Source: Emergomyces orientalis
Taxonomy: Eukaryota > Ascomycota > Eurotiomycetes > Onygenales > Ajellomycetaceae
Length of the DNA stretch: 64,000 nt
Direction: 5' to 3'
Assembly (NCBI GenBank): GCA_002110485.1
Contig: MOWL01000071.1
Coordinates: 186,001-250,000 of the forward strand
Shown here: positions 34,531 to 46,287 of the stretch, piece by piece
How the letters are laid out: each line of letters starts with the position of its first letter
Numbering within the stretch: position 1 is the first letter of the stretch
Program-made: the position numbers and the translations under genes
Notes under the pieces: generated by a model
Databases searched by the model: none
The model's input: only the letters and a program-made list of their open reading frames with translations
Told to the model about the DNA's origin: nothing

Positions 34531-37227
34531 CTATTCCGCACTGAGGGCCAGACAAGCGTCTACCGCAAGACCAACTCTAAAAGCAAAAAACATATATATC
34601 AGTTTCGCACTAGGAGGCCAACAAGGGCGGATCTATACTCACCTGCCTTCTTTCATCCTCACGACATCGTCGATGAGATCCTTGTCGAGGTTTGGAAACA
34701 TTCCGGATAAAGTCCTTTGAGTCTGATTAGCCACCTAGGATGTAGGAAAGGGACATCGAAATTTCTACTTACTCGACTACATTGTTATGCTCTGCCCGCT
34801 GTATCCGGCGCGCCTCCGCTGCCTCCGCGCTTGCCTGGCGTGCGGCAGCTTCTTGAGCATCAAGCTTGCTGATTTGCTGTGGGGTGATGTCTTCTCTCCC
34901 ACGCTGTCTCTCGGCTGAACGCCGCCCTTCATCTATTTGTTGCGTCTTTAAAATATTTGGTGGGGACAACCGTTGTTGAGCAATTGGCTGTGGCTGAGGT
35001 GGCGTTGGTCCTCTTTGGGAGTCTGTTTCTTCAGAGAATATTCGGCCAATAGTTGAAAGAGGTTTCTGGATTGTGCGTAATAGTCCTGCCACAGCTACAT
35101 TGTCTTCGCTGCTACCAAGCTGATATGTGTCTTTTCGTCTCGCATAAGACTCCCCTTCTGTAGAATTTCGTGGTGTTACTTCAGGTTCACTTAGGGCTGA
35201 CTTCTCTGGCTGCAAGAGGGATGGACCCGCAGCTTCTTCGTTGCGCTCCGCTATTGCGGATACAGCTGCCTCAACATTTCGTTCAAATTCTTCGTCGCTA
35301 ATAGTAAGACTAGTCCGATCAAGTGTTTCGATGAATTGGATAGCACCAGACTACATGAAGGGTTAGTAATCGTTAGAAGCACGGGGAATATATGCCTCCC
35401 GAACATACCAAAGAAGATAAATAATAGCCTGCCTCGCCAGATAGCTTATCTTGGTTTCGAAACCGGAGAATATATTGTATATTTGAGACTAGATGTTCTG
35501 GATTTGCTTTTAAGACGACATAGATTAAGAGTGGGACAAAGGAATCCGCCGATGTATCTCCACTTTTCACATTGCGCAGTAAGCCTATCGACTGTCAGTT
35601 TGAGATGAAAAAGAGGAGACCAACGCATTTCCGACTCATACCAAATATCACCTTGCAACAGTTTAAAACACAAATGACTTTGTCTCGGGGAGCACGGTAG
35701 CCTTTGATCTTCAAAAGCTCTGTCGGAATCAGTTAGTTACATCCCGAAATGAAAGCGTTCTGGGCGACATATACCTTGTTGCGCAAGGGCCAAGAAGCGT
35801 CGTCCATTGGGGCCAACCGGAGGTATATCGAGGTGCTCTTCTCGTACCCAACTATAAATACGGATTTTCTGGGCTAATATTTCATCGCGTTCAACATCCT
35901 CCTGATGTTGACCCCTTCGCCCAGGTCCTTGGTATCTATCCAAATCCTTCTTCCTACCTCTACTTCTACTCCGAGAAGGAGTAAGCGGCGGCGGTATGGC
36001 AGGTGAAAACGTCTGTGAATACAACCTGTTCATAACAAGTTTTTCCATTCCTTCTTTGGCGTTGTCAAACTCAAAGTCAGATATCTCCCTCCAGACTTCG
36101 CATTGCGCCATCTTATTTGTGATGAACGCGAGAAAATCACTGATTATTTTCACTTGTTCATGAACCATCCATTGCTTCTTTCCAAACTCCGTTAGGAAGG
36201 ATCGAAGGAACTTGGCTACAGGATCTGCGGTCCGATGGCGGAGTTGCTCGAGAAAACGATGGAAATCAAAGGGCTGGTCTGGTTCTGGTTCAGGAGGCGG
36301 TGGACGCGAGGCAGGAGTTGAAGAGGCAGACAACTCCGTTCCAGCGGAATTTTGAGAGTTGGTTGGAGGGGACTTAGGAGGCACAGCGGGCGGTGAAATA
36401 ATTTGATGGGAACCAATGCCTTGAATGGATCCCGGGCGCGATTGCCAGGGATTAGAAGCGCGTTTCTCAATGGGGCTGTCCGGCGAAGTGAGGGGTTCCA
36501 GGCTTGACTTGCGTGGTGGGAAATGTGCCTGTCCAGGTAGAAACTGTTCGGCCAATTCAAACCTAGGAGACATAAGGTCCTGCCCCGGATGTTTAGTGTC
36601 ATCCGTAAACTGATCCATGATGCTTTGTATTTCTGACTGTGAATCTTCGCCATTCTGTCCTTCGATTTTCCCTTGCTTTTCAACGCCTTCGTCGCGGGAT
36701 CCCCCTTCTGGGACCTGTGGTAGATCTTTTTCTGTATAATCGGCTGGCATTTCTAGAGGTGATTGAGGTACTTGTGGCGTCTTCGGGGTGGGGTCTAAAT
36801 AAAGTTCTTCATTTTGAGGAGGTGATGGCAAAGTGGAATCGACGTCTGTCTTAACGGCCGATGGCTCTGTATGATCAGTTTCCTGAGACGATACTGCCAG
36901 CCTTTCTATTTCTTGGATAGACGTATTTATATCAATATGGGTGTCGTTAGGCCCAAGTGGGTCAGCCGTCGCTGAGCTGGACGCCATGCCAACGATTTTG
37001 TTATCGTTATCATTTGCTTTCTGCTCCGCTTCACTCATTGTGCTAGGTGAGAGTTCAAGGAGGCGATTTGCATAGTTGCCGGAAGACGGATAAGTTTTAG
37101 ATGCTGAGCCGTCTGCTCTTTGGTGGTCCACCTGCCCCTCTATGGTATCAGAACCAGGCTGATGACTCTCTTGCTGTCGAGGACCGTCACCTCCTGAAGG
37201 GCAAATTCGGGGCTCGGGGAAAGACAT
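34531..37227 (-). CDS. VPS9: VPS9-domain Rab5 guanine nucleotide exchange factor
   Basis: Six predicted exons (minus strand): 37227-35775, 35719-35642, 35584-35409, 35350-34773, 34714-34643 and 34576-34531, giving 800 residues. It activates Rab5/Vps21-type GTPases on endosomes. The first about 310 residues are acidic/Pro/Ser-rich linker. The helical bundle and VPS9 domain run about 320-590, with DFHRFLEQLRHRTADPVAKF, then DTSADSFVPLLIYVVLKANP and HLVSNIQYILRF as core landmarks. The C-terminal CUE domain (about 763-800: TLSGMFPNLDKDLIDDVVRM ending DACLALSAE) binds ubiquitin. All phases match. A TTG-led frame extends to 37251, but the first ATG is 37227 (MSFPEPR). The domain order is as in yeast Vps9, with a much longer N-terminus. 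Confidence 0.92.
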
Positions 37228-37637
37228 AAACTGGACATAGAGACTAGGCAAGTCAAATCGTAAAAGTTAAGTCAAGGTGTAGCACCCATGCTGAAATGGC
37301 TCTCGTAGAGAGTCAGGTATTCTCGGCTGAATATTGTCGACGCGGTTCCGGTTAGTTTTTATGATTCTGGAACCGCTTTCATGTATACAACCAGTCAAGG
37401 CATATATCATTCGGTGGAGGTCCGATGCTGTCATGCGAACTTGTCCCTCAATTCGGACTATTATTGCACCGAGCCGGAGGAATTAGCTCATTAGTCACAT
37501 GATTGAATATCAACTATTCAGCTTGTCATAAAAAAATTAGAATTAAAGGCTGGACCCCAAAATAAAAAAATAAAAAATCGGTTCAACCTGCTGCAAGCAC
37601 GTTTATCTCAGCTGAATAGGGGCCCGCTCAGACCGCC
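37228..37637. promoter_or_regulatory. Bidirectional promoter of VPS9 and the ASNSD1-type gene
   Basis: About 410 bases between divergent start codons. GTCACATGATTG near 37495 contains an E-box-like CACATG. A poly-A-rich stretch (37530-37577) lies just before the plus-strand gene. No clear TATA box was seen. Confidence 0.45.
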
Positions 37638-39539
37638 ATGTGCGGCATATTCTTCTCCTTGAGCGCAGGAGCCTATGTGCACCCTGACGAGGAGACAACT
37701 CAGCTGCTACGGAACAGAGGGCCTGACAGTCTCAGAAGGCACACCTTACAGCTACAAAGGCCCAAGGGAGCCGGACAGAACCTCGAAAGCATTCCTTCCT
37801 CCCTTTACCTAACTTATATTTCAACGGTACTGGCTCTTCGGGGGGACCATCTTCAGGTTCAGCCCCTTGTAGACCCCGCCAGCCAGTCTGTCCTCTGCTG
37901 GAACGGTGAGGCATGGAAAATCCATAACAATCCCCTTCAAGGGAATGATGCACAGCATATTTTTCAGTTGTTTTTGAAGGCCATACATCCATCGGACTCT
38001 CCAAGTCGCTCGCTACCATTTCAAACCATGGAGAGTCAATATTTGATCAAAGTAACCCACGCTATTGGCGCCATTTCCGGCCCGTTTTCGTTTGTATTCT
38101 ATGACGGATATCGCCAAAGGGTCTTTTATGGAAGAGATCGTTTGGGAAGACGAGCACTACTGAGTGGATGGGACAGTGCTGGAAGTTTCAAGATTTCCAG
38201 CGTTTGTGCTGGAACCTCGTCCAAACATTTCGAAGAAGTAGAAACCAATGGCATTCATATGATCGACCTCGCCGGCTTCTTCCAAGCCCCAGTTAGTAAC
38301 GCAAGCCCATCGTATGATTTGCGTTCAATATTTACAGAAAAGAGTTTGTGCTGGAGAAATGAAATTACCCCCAGTACTTCAGGAGATTATATTGTATGGT
38401 ATCCTGCAGTGGACTCCAAAACCCCATCAACTAATATGCGTGTTTAGGTAAATCACATACCACCCATGAACAGATCTCTTTCTATGATAGGAATTCCTCC
38501 GCTTCTACGAACAAACTCACCGTTTATAGAGACTTTGGAACTCAAGCTTCGCGAATCAATTAAACTTCGGGTTAGCAATATTCCAGAGCCACCCCTTTAC
38601 TCGTCACAATATAGTTCAAAAGTAGCCGTCCTTTTTTCGGGAGGCCTCGATTGTGCGATACTCGCAAGACTAGCCCACGATATTCTTCCCATAGATGAGC
38701 CGATCGATCTTCTTAATGTGGCATTTGAAAATCCCAGAGTTGCTGCAGCCGCTGCCACCCAAGCTTCCAAATCAACCTCCGCATTACTGTCCACATATGA
38801 AGCCTGCCCGGATCGAATAACGGGGAGATCATCCCACGCGGAACTTCAAAATGTGTGTCCCGATAGGCCTTGGCGGTTCGTTGCCATCAATATTCCATAT
38901 ACGGAAACGTTGAACCATCGAGAAATGGTCAAGCGCTTGATGCGGCCCCACAACACGGAAATGGATCTGTCGATTGCTTGCGCCCTGTACTTTGCATCCC
39001 GTGGAAAGGGGGAAATTCCAAACGATAAGGCCCATCGTAGAAGCATACCGTATACAACAACAGCACGTGTTCTGCTGTCTGGCCTGGGTGCCGACGAGGT
39101 TTTCGCGGGCTATACAAGACATGCAACTGCGTTCAATCGGTACGGCTTTGAGGGACTTGTGGATGAAATTGCTTTGGATGTTGGACGCCTGGGCAAACGA
39201 AACCTGGGGCGGGATGATCGTGTTATATGTCACTGGAGTCGTGAGGCTAGATACCCCTATCTTGACGAGGACTTTCTAACCTGGGCACTTGCCTGTCCCG
39301 TCTGGGAGAAGTGTGGTTTTGGAGCGTTACCACCAAACCCAGCTGGCACCCCTGACAATATTGAAGAAATAGGAAGAGGGGAACATTCCCTAGAGGCTGG
39401 GAAGAGATCCCTCCGGCTCCTAGCGTGGAAACTTGGTATGGAAAATATTGCTCTTGAGAAGAAGAGGGCGATTCAATTCGGGTCTCGAACAGCCAAGATG
39501 GAAAGCGGTCGAAGTAAGGGCACGCAGGTATTACCTTGA
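37638..39539 (+). CDS. Asparagine synthetase domain-containing protein (ASNSD1-type)
   Basis: Predicted exons are 37638-38393 and 38448-39539, giving 615 residues; the intron is only 54 bases. The N-terminal glutamine-amidotransferase (class II) domain starts MCGIFF, with Cys2 as catalytic nucleophile after Met removal, and keeps RNRGPDS and LCWNGEAW. The C-terminal ATP-pyrophosphatase-like domain has LFSGGLDCAILARL (P-loop SGGLD) and LSGLGADEVFAGYTRH. This order and the extended middle match ASNSD1-type proteins rather than the housekeeping asparagine synthetase. The activity of this subgroup is not firmly established. The junction gives SGDYI-VNHIPPMNRSLS, a typical linker, and rejects reading through to a stop at 38447. 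No targeting signal is seen. Confidence 0.92.
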
Positions 39540-40568
39540 AATATTGGTGCTCATTTGTGATTCGAGTTCGAAGCATGCCAAGAGATGCGGGCGAAAACAT
39601 ATCTATTCATGAATATCCAAGGCATATGCCACTCTGACAAGCCCTTCAACGCTGAGAAGCGAACACAGCAGTGATGACAATAAACAGATACTTCTGATGG
39701 CTAGTTATCGGCTGACAGAAAACCACGTTTCGGTGGGCTCATACCTTTCTCTAAGACGGAGTGTTTTCTGCAGTGGAATTGCTTGATGGAACATTAAAAG
39801 GCAAGTCTGAGCTGTGTTAATTTAGACATCTCGTGAGGCCACAAGGCTCGCAACCCCAAGTACCAGATGGCGTTTCAAAAACCAAGTTTTCCTCTGTGCT
39901 AAATAGGACCAGTCCATTTCCGATCTTAAGCAAAGACTGGTATAGTGCTGTGTACCTGGGATAGGAAGGATGCGGTTCTTTTCGTCGCACCTAAATTATA
40001 GCCCAGAAGTTTAATAATTTTATGAATTGATTTCTACATTCCCACCCATCATGGTCTTTCTCCTCGAGATTCACATTCACCTCTTTTCTCCAACAAATAT
40101 TTCTTTCTTTCCATGAACCTTGAAGCCGCTAAGAAGATATCTTCCCTGCTACAGCCCAACTGATATCCTGTAGCGTAGATTTCAGACAACACTTTGAAAA
40201 CTGGCAGAACGTCCCAGAAAAGAGCTTGGTTCCCACAGTTCGTGCTCGTCAAAATTAGCCATCGCTTGGCTCAAATTTAGTCAAGTATTAGCATTAGTTA
40301 CATGGAATTGGTACCCGATCGCGAAGTGTGGTAATTTGCCCAATTAGTTCAGCAAGTGCCTCGTACCAACAGATTCTCTCCTGTTTCGACCCACTTCTTG
40401 AGCGAGCTCACTAGCAGCCGTGGGGTGGTCAATTAAATGGCAGAGGAGAGCAAGATTTTTCGCCACGGCAGCTTCCGAAGACGTCGTCACGCTGTTTAAA
40501 TAATTATTGACCGTGTGGCGCGTGTATACAGCAACAGTGCAGCGCGATAGTTTTCGCAGCCCGTCAAA
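39540..40568. other. Spacer between the ASNSD1-type gene and the secreted-protein gene
   Basis: About 1 kb on the same strand. No gene is supported. An open minus-strand frame at 40049-40252 (67 residues) shows no family features. Confidence 0.5.
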
Positions 40569-41800
40569 ATGTACACACTGCTGCCAGTGATTCTTCTGAG
40601 CTTATTACCGGCCACGCTGGGCGATCGTTTGTGGGACTCCTATGAAAACGAGAATTTTCGTCCTCAAAATATTACTGGCCTCAATCATTGGCTTTATGGA
40701 TGGCGCGGATCGTGAGTTGGCACTCTGCTCATTCCTCGCTTCTCTCCATGTGGAAAGCCATGAAATTTATCCAGCTGTTTGCCAGGGGCCCGGATGTCCG
40801 CTTTGCGAATTCCTTACTGATGGCGTAGATATTATAATGGTACCGTGACCATGCAGATGAATGTAGTGGACTGGACGACCGAGGACGATGATGATTCGGA
40901 TAAGCCATGCGCCGCCTTCCTCAACCAAACGCTCGAGGTATCCTATGAAGCCGTACTTGCAATCACCAAGACTGTCCAGGGCGACAGAAATCCGACGATG
41001 TTGATCCTCACTCCTTGGCAAAGGGGAATCAATTTGACGGCTGAAACACATACCGCTGATTATGCTTGGTGGGACCTGCCGTTTAGGATTTTTTCACTAC
41101 CGTAAGTGATACCACATGAATATTCTGTTTAAGTTTCGACTCTGTATAAGTTCCGATTCTGTAAGCCGTATATACATTATCAAACAATCCATGAAGTCAA
41201 ATAAATTTTTACTCACAACGTCGCACCATTATTCATAGTGGTCCTCCGAAACTGGGCTTCACAATTGAAACGGAACCAACCTGGAACCTCACCACCAGCC
41301 TCGTCAGTGATTCCGCTTACTCACTTGCGGGGGCCTTCAACTACAATCCCGACTTTTCTAGCACCGCAGGAATATCCCTCAAATTTAACCACACCAGCTG
41401 CTCATTTAACCAAGCACTCTACGCGGGCGCTATTCTCACACCTCAAGGGAAAGGGCATCTCAAAAAGCTGAACGTCCAAACGCCACAACTGCGTGGCCAG
41501 TTCGACAATGCGTCCGCATCTTTGACGATTGATGGGTTCTTCCAGGTCAATCCACCAAAAATCCGTGAGGAAGGGATTATAGCTGGTCCGATAAGCATAA
41601 GCTTTCTAGGTTCGGTCGATGCCAGTCGATCGGATGACATGTTGAAGCCAGTGAATGATACTCCAATATGGGATCTGAGCCTTGGATTCAGGAGGGATTT
41701 GGCGGGCCAATTATCTGCAGCATCTAGGGTGATGCTGAGCCTTTCGACGTTATTTTGTTATGTCGTCGCCGGGTTTACGCTTTATTTGATCTTGCTGTAA
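40569..41800 (+). CDS. Secreted glycoprotein, probably GPI-anchored, unknown function
   Basis: Predicted exons are 40569-40711, 40829-41101 and 41239-41800, giving 325 residues. A signal peptide is clear (MYTLLPVILLSLLPATLG, cleavage likely after about residue 18). The mature chain has eight N-glycosylation sequons (NIT, NGT, NQT, NLT twice, NHT, NAS, NDT). The last about 23 residues are a hydrophobic tail ending at the C-terminus (VMLSLSTLFCYVVAGFTLYL then ILL), after a small-residue stretch (LSAASR), as in GPI signals. Trp and aromatic residues are frequent. I recognise no catalytic family; it may be a cell-wall or plasma-membrane surface protein. Intron 1 has several possible acceptors; the TAG at 40826-40828 is the only one that gives an open frame joining WRGS to YYNGTVTMQMNVVDW. 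Confidence 0.83.
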
Positions 41801-44800
41801 TTATGCGAAGCCTCGGGAATTGTTTTTCAAATCATGGTGTGGTGCAATTTGAGGATATATGTATGAGGCTGTGTGTACATAAGAGTGATTATCCGTAGGT
41901 ATGGTTAATCCTCGTTTTGAGATTTTCAGAGTTTTCGAGCATTATTTGTTTGCGATAGGTTCTGAGATATGCCAAAAAGATAATACAATGTCGAATGCCA
42001 CAGCCTCATTCACACTCTCTATGTAAATTTCAATATGAGTGATTGGAGCAGGATTGAGCTCGGCGGTATGTAGGCTTTTCTAGGAAGGACCAAGATGAAA
42101 TACTCAAAGAAACATGTCAAAGAGTATTTTAATCTTTTCCCAGGTAGAGACAAAAGTGGTGCGCAAGAACTACATGCTCCGATAACTTCGGGATTGGATT
42201 TGAATTTATGCCGAATTCGCTATGCTCATTTGAGGTATCAGTACTGATCCCAAGAGGATAAGAGACCTCAGTCACAACTAATAAACTTTTATTGATACCT
42301 TGGGGAATCGTTTGCCCCGCCCTTGAGGCCGTTGTCAATCCGAGCTACTCTACAAAAGTACAGCAAATTCTTAAAAGTTTGTTGTTATGTCTTCGCTTCA
42401 ATTCCTGGCGGTTTGTTGGCTGGGAGGGCGGGGGGTGAGATGGTGCGCCGATGAGAGAAGTGCTAATGTCATCAGGCGGTACCCACTTCATCTGGGCCTA
42501 TCCTCCCGCGGTCTGCGTGAGTTTACCTTTCACTCAGGTTATAACTTCGCTTTGTAATACTTTTTATGAAAGTCCTTTCACCATCCAATAGATGTGTTTT
42601 CTTGAACAACTGCAAAGGAGCAAACACCTACCTGCCTCTTTGGTAGATACTAGATACCATACATAAAAAGAGCAAAGCGAAAACGCCTGAAGGCTAATAA
42701 TAACCTGTTGTTGTTTTAGTTTTCCCTTGTTTTCATATGATACACATAACTTTTGATGACAGAGCAGTCTGTGGTGAAACATCTGGCGCGGTACCAGGTC
42801 GGTCAAAACTGGATGCACCCCCCGCGACTAGGCAAAGCTACCGGCTTCTTAATTCAAACAGAACAGAACTCTGGTGAATGACGATGACGAGCCGAATTCA
42901 AGATCAAGGGTTAAAGTGTGGCGATGATGTCGTAGCTTGCCGCTCTAGGGAACCTGGATGATTGATTGACTGTACAAAACGGCTTTGTCTGTCAAGATCA
43001 GGGCAGTGGTGGAGGGCGGGGGGTTGTGTGACTGGACTGAGGTGGAGTGGCTGCAAGGATCAGTTGCTGATCCTGGGGAATTTGTTCGCCTACATCCACA
43101 TACGATATGAAAATCGCCTGATATCACAGGGCTGTATCAATTTTTTATTTCCCCGCTGCCAGAATAGTAGAAAATTGCTTGGTAAATGAGCACTCGAAAT
43201 ATTTAGATTAACTATCACGATCATGGCTAAGGATCTTTCGCATTATTGGCAGTTCTTGGCCGCCCGTTTGCGCGTTTTTGACCAGGGCTTGCTTTGCCCC
43301 AGCTAGTGTGTCTAGGCCAAATACCAAGGAGGAACAAGATTATGGAAACCAGCCCGAGAAGGCCAGATCATGCTGTCTAGCCATTCAGATCCCCCGGATT
43401 TTGGGCGATACCAAAAGAGAGGCAAATCTTTCCCCCTCCTTTTCAAGGTCTCATACCATTCCCACCCAAGCGGACTTCGTTTGCTGCCATGCCGATCTTT
43501 CTTTTTTTTTTTTTTTTTTTGGCAGGACATTGGGGGAATCCTTGAAGCAACATTTGCTTCCGATCCGGGCTTCGAGGCGCATTGGTTTTCTCAGGTGATG
43601 GATGAATTAACCAGCTTTGCTTGGGTTCAATTTGAGCCAAGCAGGATATGAGAGGGGTCCTGGCTAGTATTATTCACTGCTCATTTTCGTCACAGCAGTT
43701 AGCACGGAAGAATGCGCTTTTTTGTTTCTGTTGAGTCAGGGAATCGTTATTATTCCTGAATGCCACCGGCCCTGGAAAGACAAACCTCCCCTTTAATAAT
43801 ACGATGTGGCTAGGGAGTGGAGGGCGGAGCTGAGACAGCTCTGAGTTGTCTGATCGCACTTTTCGGCCACTCAAACTGCCGTACGAAGTTAATCGCAGCC
43901 AGTCTGAAATAAAACAGAGAAGGTTGTTAGTATGAATTAATGGCCAGTAGAGTTTATGTTTCTGTTTGGAATTTGGCGCTCCTAATCAACTCCTCTCGAC
44001 GATGGGTCGCGGTAGATGTAGATATTTCTCCAAGTCCAAATGTCCAACACAGGAGGCCTCGAGATTCCGTGTAGTCAAGAACTCAGTCAGGTGTTACCAT
44101 CCGTAGTATGCGGTGTGCTCCGCTTAAGTCTGCCGCCGGTGCTGGGCTGTTTGCTGGGTGGTAGCCGTTCTCTCCGTTTTGTCCGGCCAGCGTCGTCACT
44201 CTCAGCCTCCACTGCACCTAGGCACTCAACTAACTTTGCGCTAACTAGCACTAAGCAGACTTTCTCCTCTTCCTCTTCTCCCTCACCACCAACCACTCTC
44301 ACTCATCCCTCTTCGTCACTCCAACTCACCCACCGCCATCTAGCGCTTTCAATGACATCCTCATCTTCCTCATACTCGTCTTCGTTGCCCACTTGATCGC
44401 TATCGCTGTCTCTCTATCCTTTCTCTCTTCGTCCACCTTTCGCCTCCGTTGTGCCTGCCGCGGCCTCCAAGCCCCGTATGCCCGATTGCGAAGCCCCCTT
44501 GATTTGTCAGGCGTGCCCGCAAAGTTCACCCCTAACTCAACACCAAACGCACTCCAACATCATTCACTTCATCCACTGGTAGTGAAGGACAAAAGTGGGA
44601 TTCAACAACAGACCTGATAAATTTGTCTCGAGGCAATCTGAAAATTGGCTGGTTTTCTGCACGGCTGGCTCCGTTTAAACCTTCCGGCGTAACCCGAGTT
44701 TATATACTCGACTCGCCTTTCTCGTCTAAAATCTATTGCCTGACCTGGCTTTTGGATACCTGCGCGACTCTGAAGTCCTTGACACATTTTCTGCGAGACT

Positions 44801-44930
44801 AAGAGCTGGCGTGTCATACGGATAACGTTGGATGGCTGGTTACATTTTCTAGGATCGTGGAATGGTATCGCGCGGTGGAGTCGGAATCTGATTTCACCCA
44901 CGCGCGCTCCAAATCATTAAGCCAGCAGCC
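41801..44930. other. 3.1-kb spacer with no supportable gene
   Basis: Second-longest empty stretch among intact genes. It has a T19 run at 43502-43520. Open frames at 43278-43598 cross that run and change character on either side of it, so they are not genes. The last about 800 bases are C/T-rich and Ser/Thr/Pro-like in translation, as expected of the RING gene's promoter and leader. Confidence 0.5.
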
Positions 44931-46287
44931 ATGGTGGCAAGTACTCCTACCGGGACCGCCCCTGTAGCGGCAACGACTAGTAGTTCCTCTAACGGCAATT
45001 CGGGGGGTCCTACCAGTTCCCCCTTGCTGTTTTTTGTTGCGTTGGGTTTTGGTGTTGTTTTCACAAATCTCTGGTAAGATTTCATCAATCATGGCGGCGA
45101 CAGAGTGATGTTTTAAGTCTAACTTGGAATGCTTAAATAGGATTATCGTTGGTGTAAAATACTGCTTCAGATACAACCAGCGCAACAGGCAAATACGAAA
45201 TGAAGAAAATGGCGAGCCTATTGATCTGGTTACCGTACCCCGAACCCATCGGAGACGGCGGGAAAAGAAGCTTATGAGCATGGACGATGTTAATTCCCGT
45301 TTTCCTCTGATGAAATACAAACTTTGGCGGGCAACCCGTGCGGATGAAGGGCTCCCAACTGCTGGGGGGATACAAGCGCCAACCAGTAAGCCACAGAGTT
45401 TGAAGAACGAAGGGGGAAGCCTCACACTTTCATCTGTAGAGAACCAAGAACGTATCATCCGCACAGATCCGACCGCAAGTGCTGAATCATCAAATGAGCC
45501 CAACCCGCAGCCAGAGCCAGAAAGTGTAATTCTGCCAGCAGAGCAGAAGGAAACATTGGCTTCAAGGGTGGAGAGTCGCCCCTCAAGCGAGCATTTGAAA
45601 GAATCCTCAGGTACAATGGAAGACGACGATGACGCCGACGAACATATCCGTAACGCAGTCCCTGCCGAACTTCTTACGAACCCGGGGGATACCTGCGCAA
45701 TCTGCCTTGATATTATTGAAGACGATGATGACGTCCGTGGCCTCAGCTGCGGCCACGCATTTCATGCATCTTGTTTGGACCCTTGGTTGACAAGTCGACG
45801 CGCATGTTGCCCGCTCTGCAAGGCGGATTATTACGTTCCGAAACCGCGCCCTGAAGGCGCGGAAGCAAACCAGAATAATTCTTCTGGTCGCAGCAGACGT
45901 AATTTGAATCGAAATAACGCTCCTACACAACCGGAACGCACTTATGTCGCCGACCGGGGGAATCCGTTCGTAACGCGCCTCGTATTGCCAGGACGTTTCA
46001 TCACCATAGTTCCGCCAGATGAACGATATCCCGGCTTCCCAAGGCCTGTGTATGAATCGCCAAGCTCATCCCACCAAGGACGAACAGGGCAATCCAACTC
46101 TTCAAATAATGCGACCAATGCTAATGGCTCAACATCATGGAGATCACGACTCCCTTCCATTCAGTTTCCCTCTTCAACCTTTTCTCGATTTCGGCTTCCA
46201 GGTAGGAGCAACCAGAACGCAACTGAACCGGCTTCCACCACCCCTAATGAACCAACACCACGGCAGCTTGAATCTGGACCTACCTGA
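44931..46287 (+). CDS. Membrane-anchored RING-H2 E3 ubiquitin ligase
   Basis: Predicted exons are 44931-45073 and 45141-46287, giving 429 residues. A Ser/Thr-rich N-terminus is followed by one membrane segment (about 31-54, PLLFFVALGFGVVFTN then LWIIVGVKY). The RING-H2 finger is at about 233-275: CAIC, then CGHAFH and ASC, then CCPLC. The Cys/His order C3H2C2 fits an E2-binding RING-H2. Long acidic and Ser/Pro linkers flank it, and the C-terminal about 150 residues are Asn/Ser/Pro-rich and low in order. It is probably a ligase of the secretory or vacuolar membranes with the RING in the cytosol. The intron falls inside the membrane segment and phases match (TG-G restores Trp48). Substrates are unknown. 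Confidence 0.9.

Noticed and set aside
43278..43651. Overlapping open frames around the T19 run
   Set aside because: They depend on reading through the homopolymer (poly-Phe or poly-Lys) and have no matching features on either side.
44040..44617. Ser/Thr/Pro-rich frames upstream of the RING gene
   Set aside because: Low-complexity translation of a CT-rich promoter and leader; no link in frame to the RING protein.
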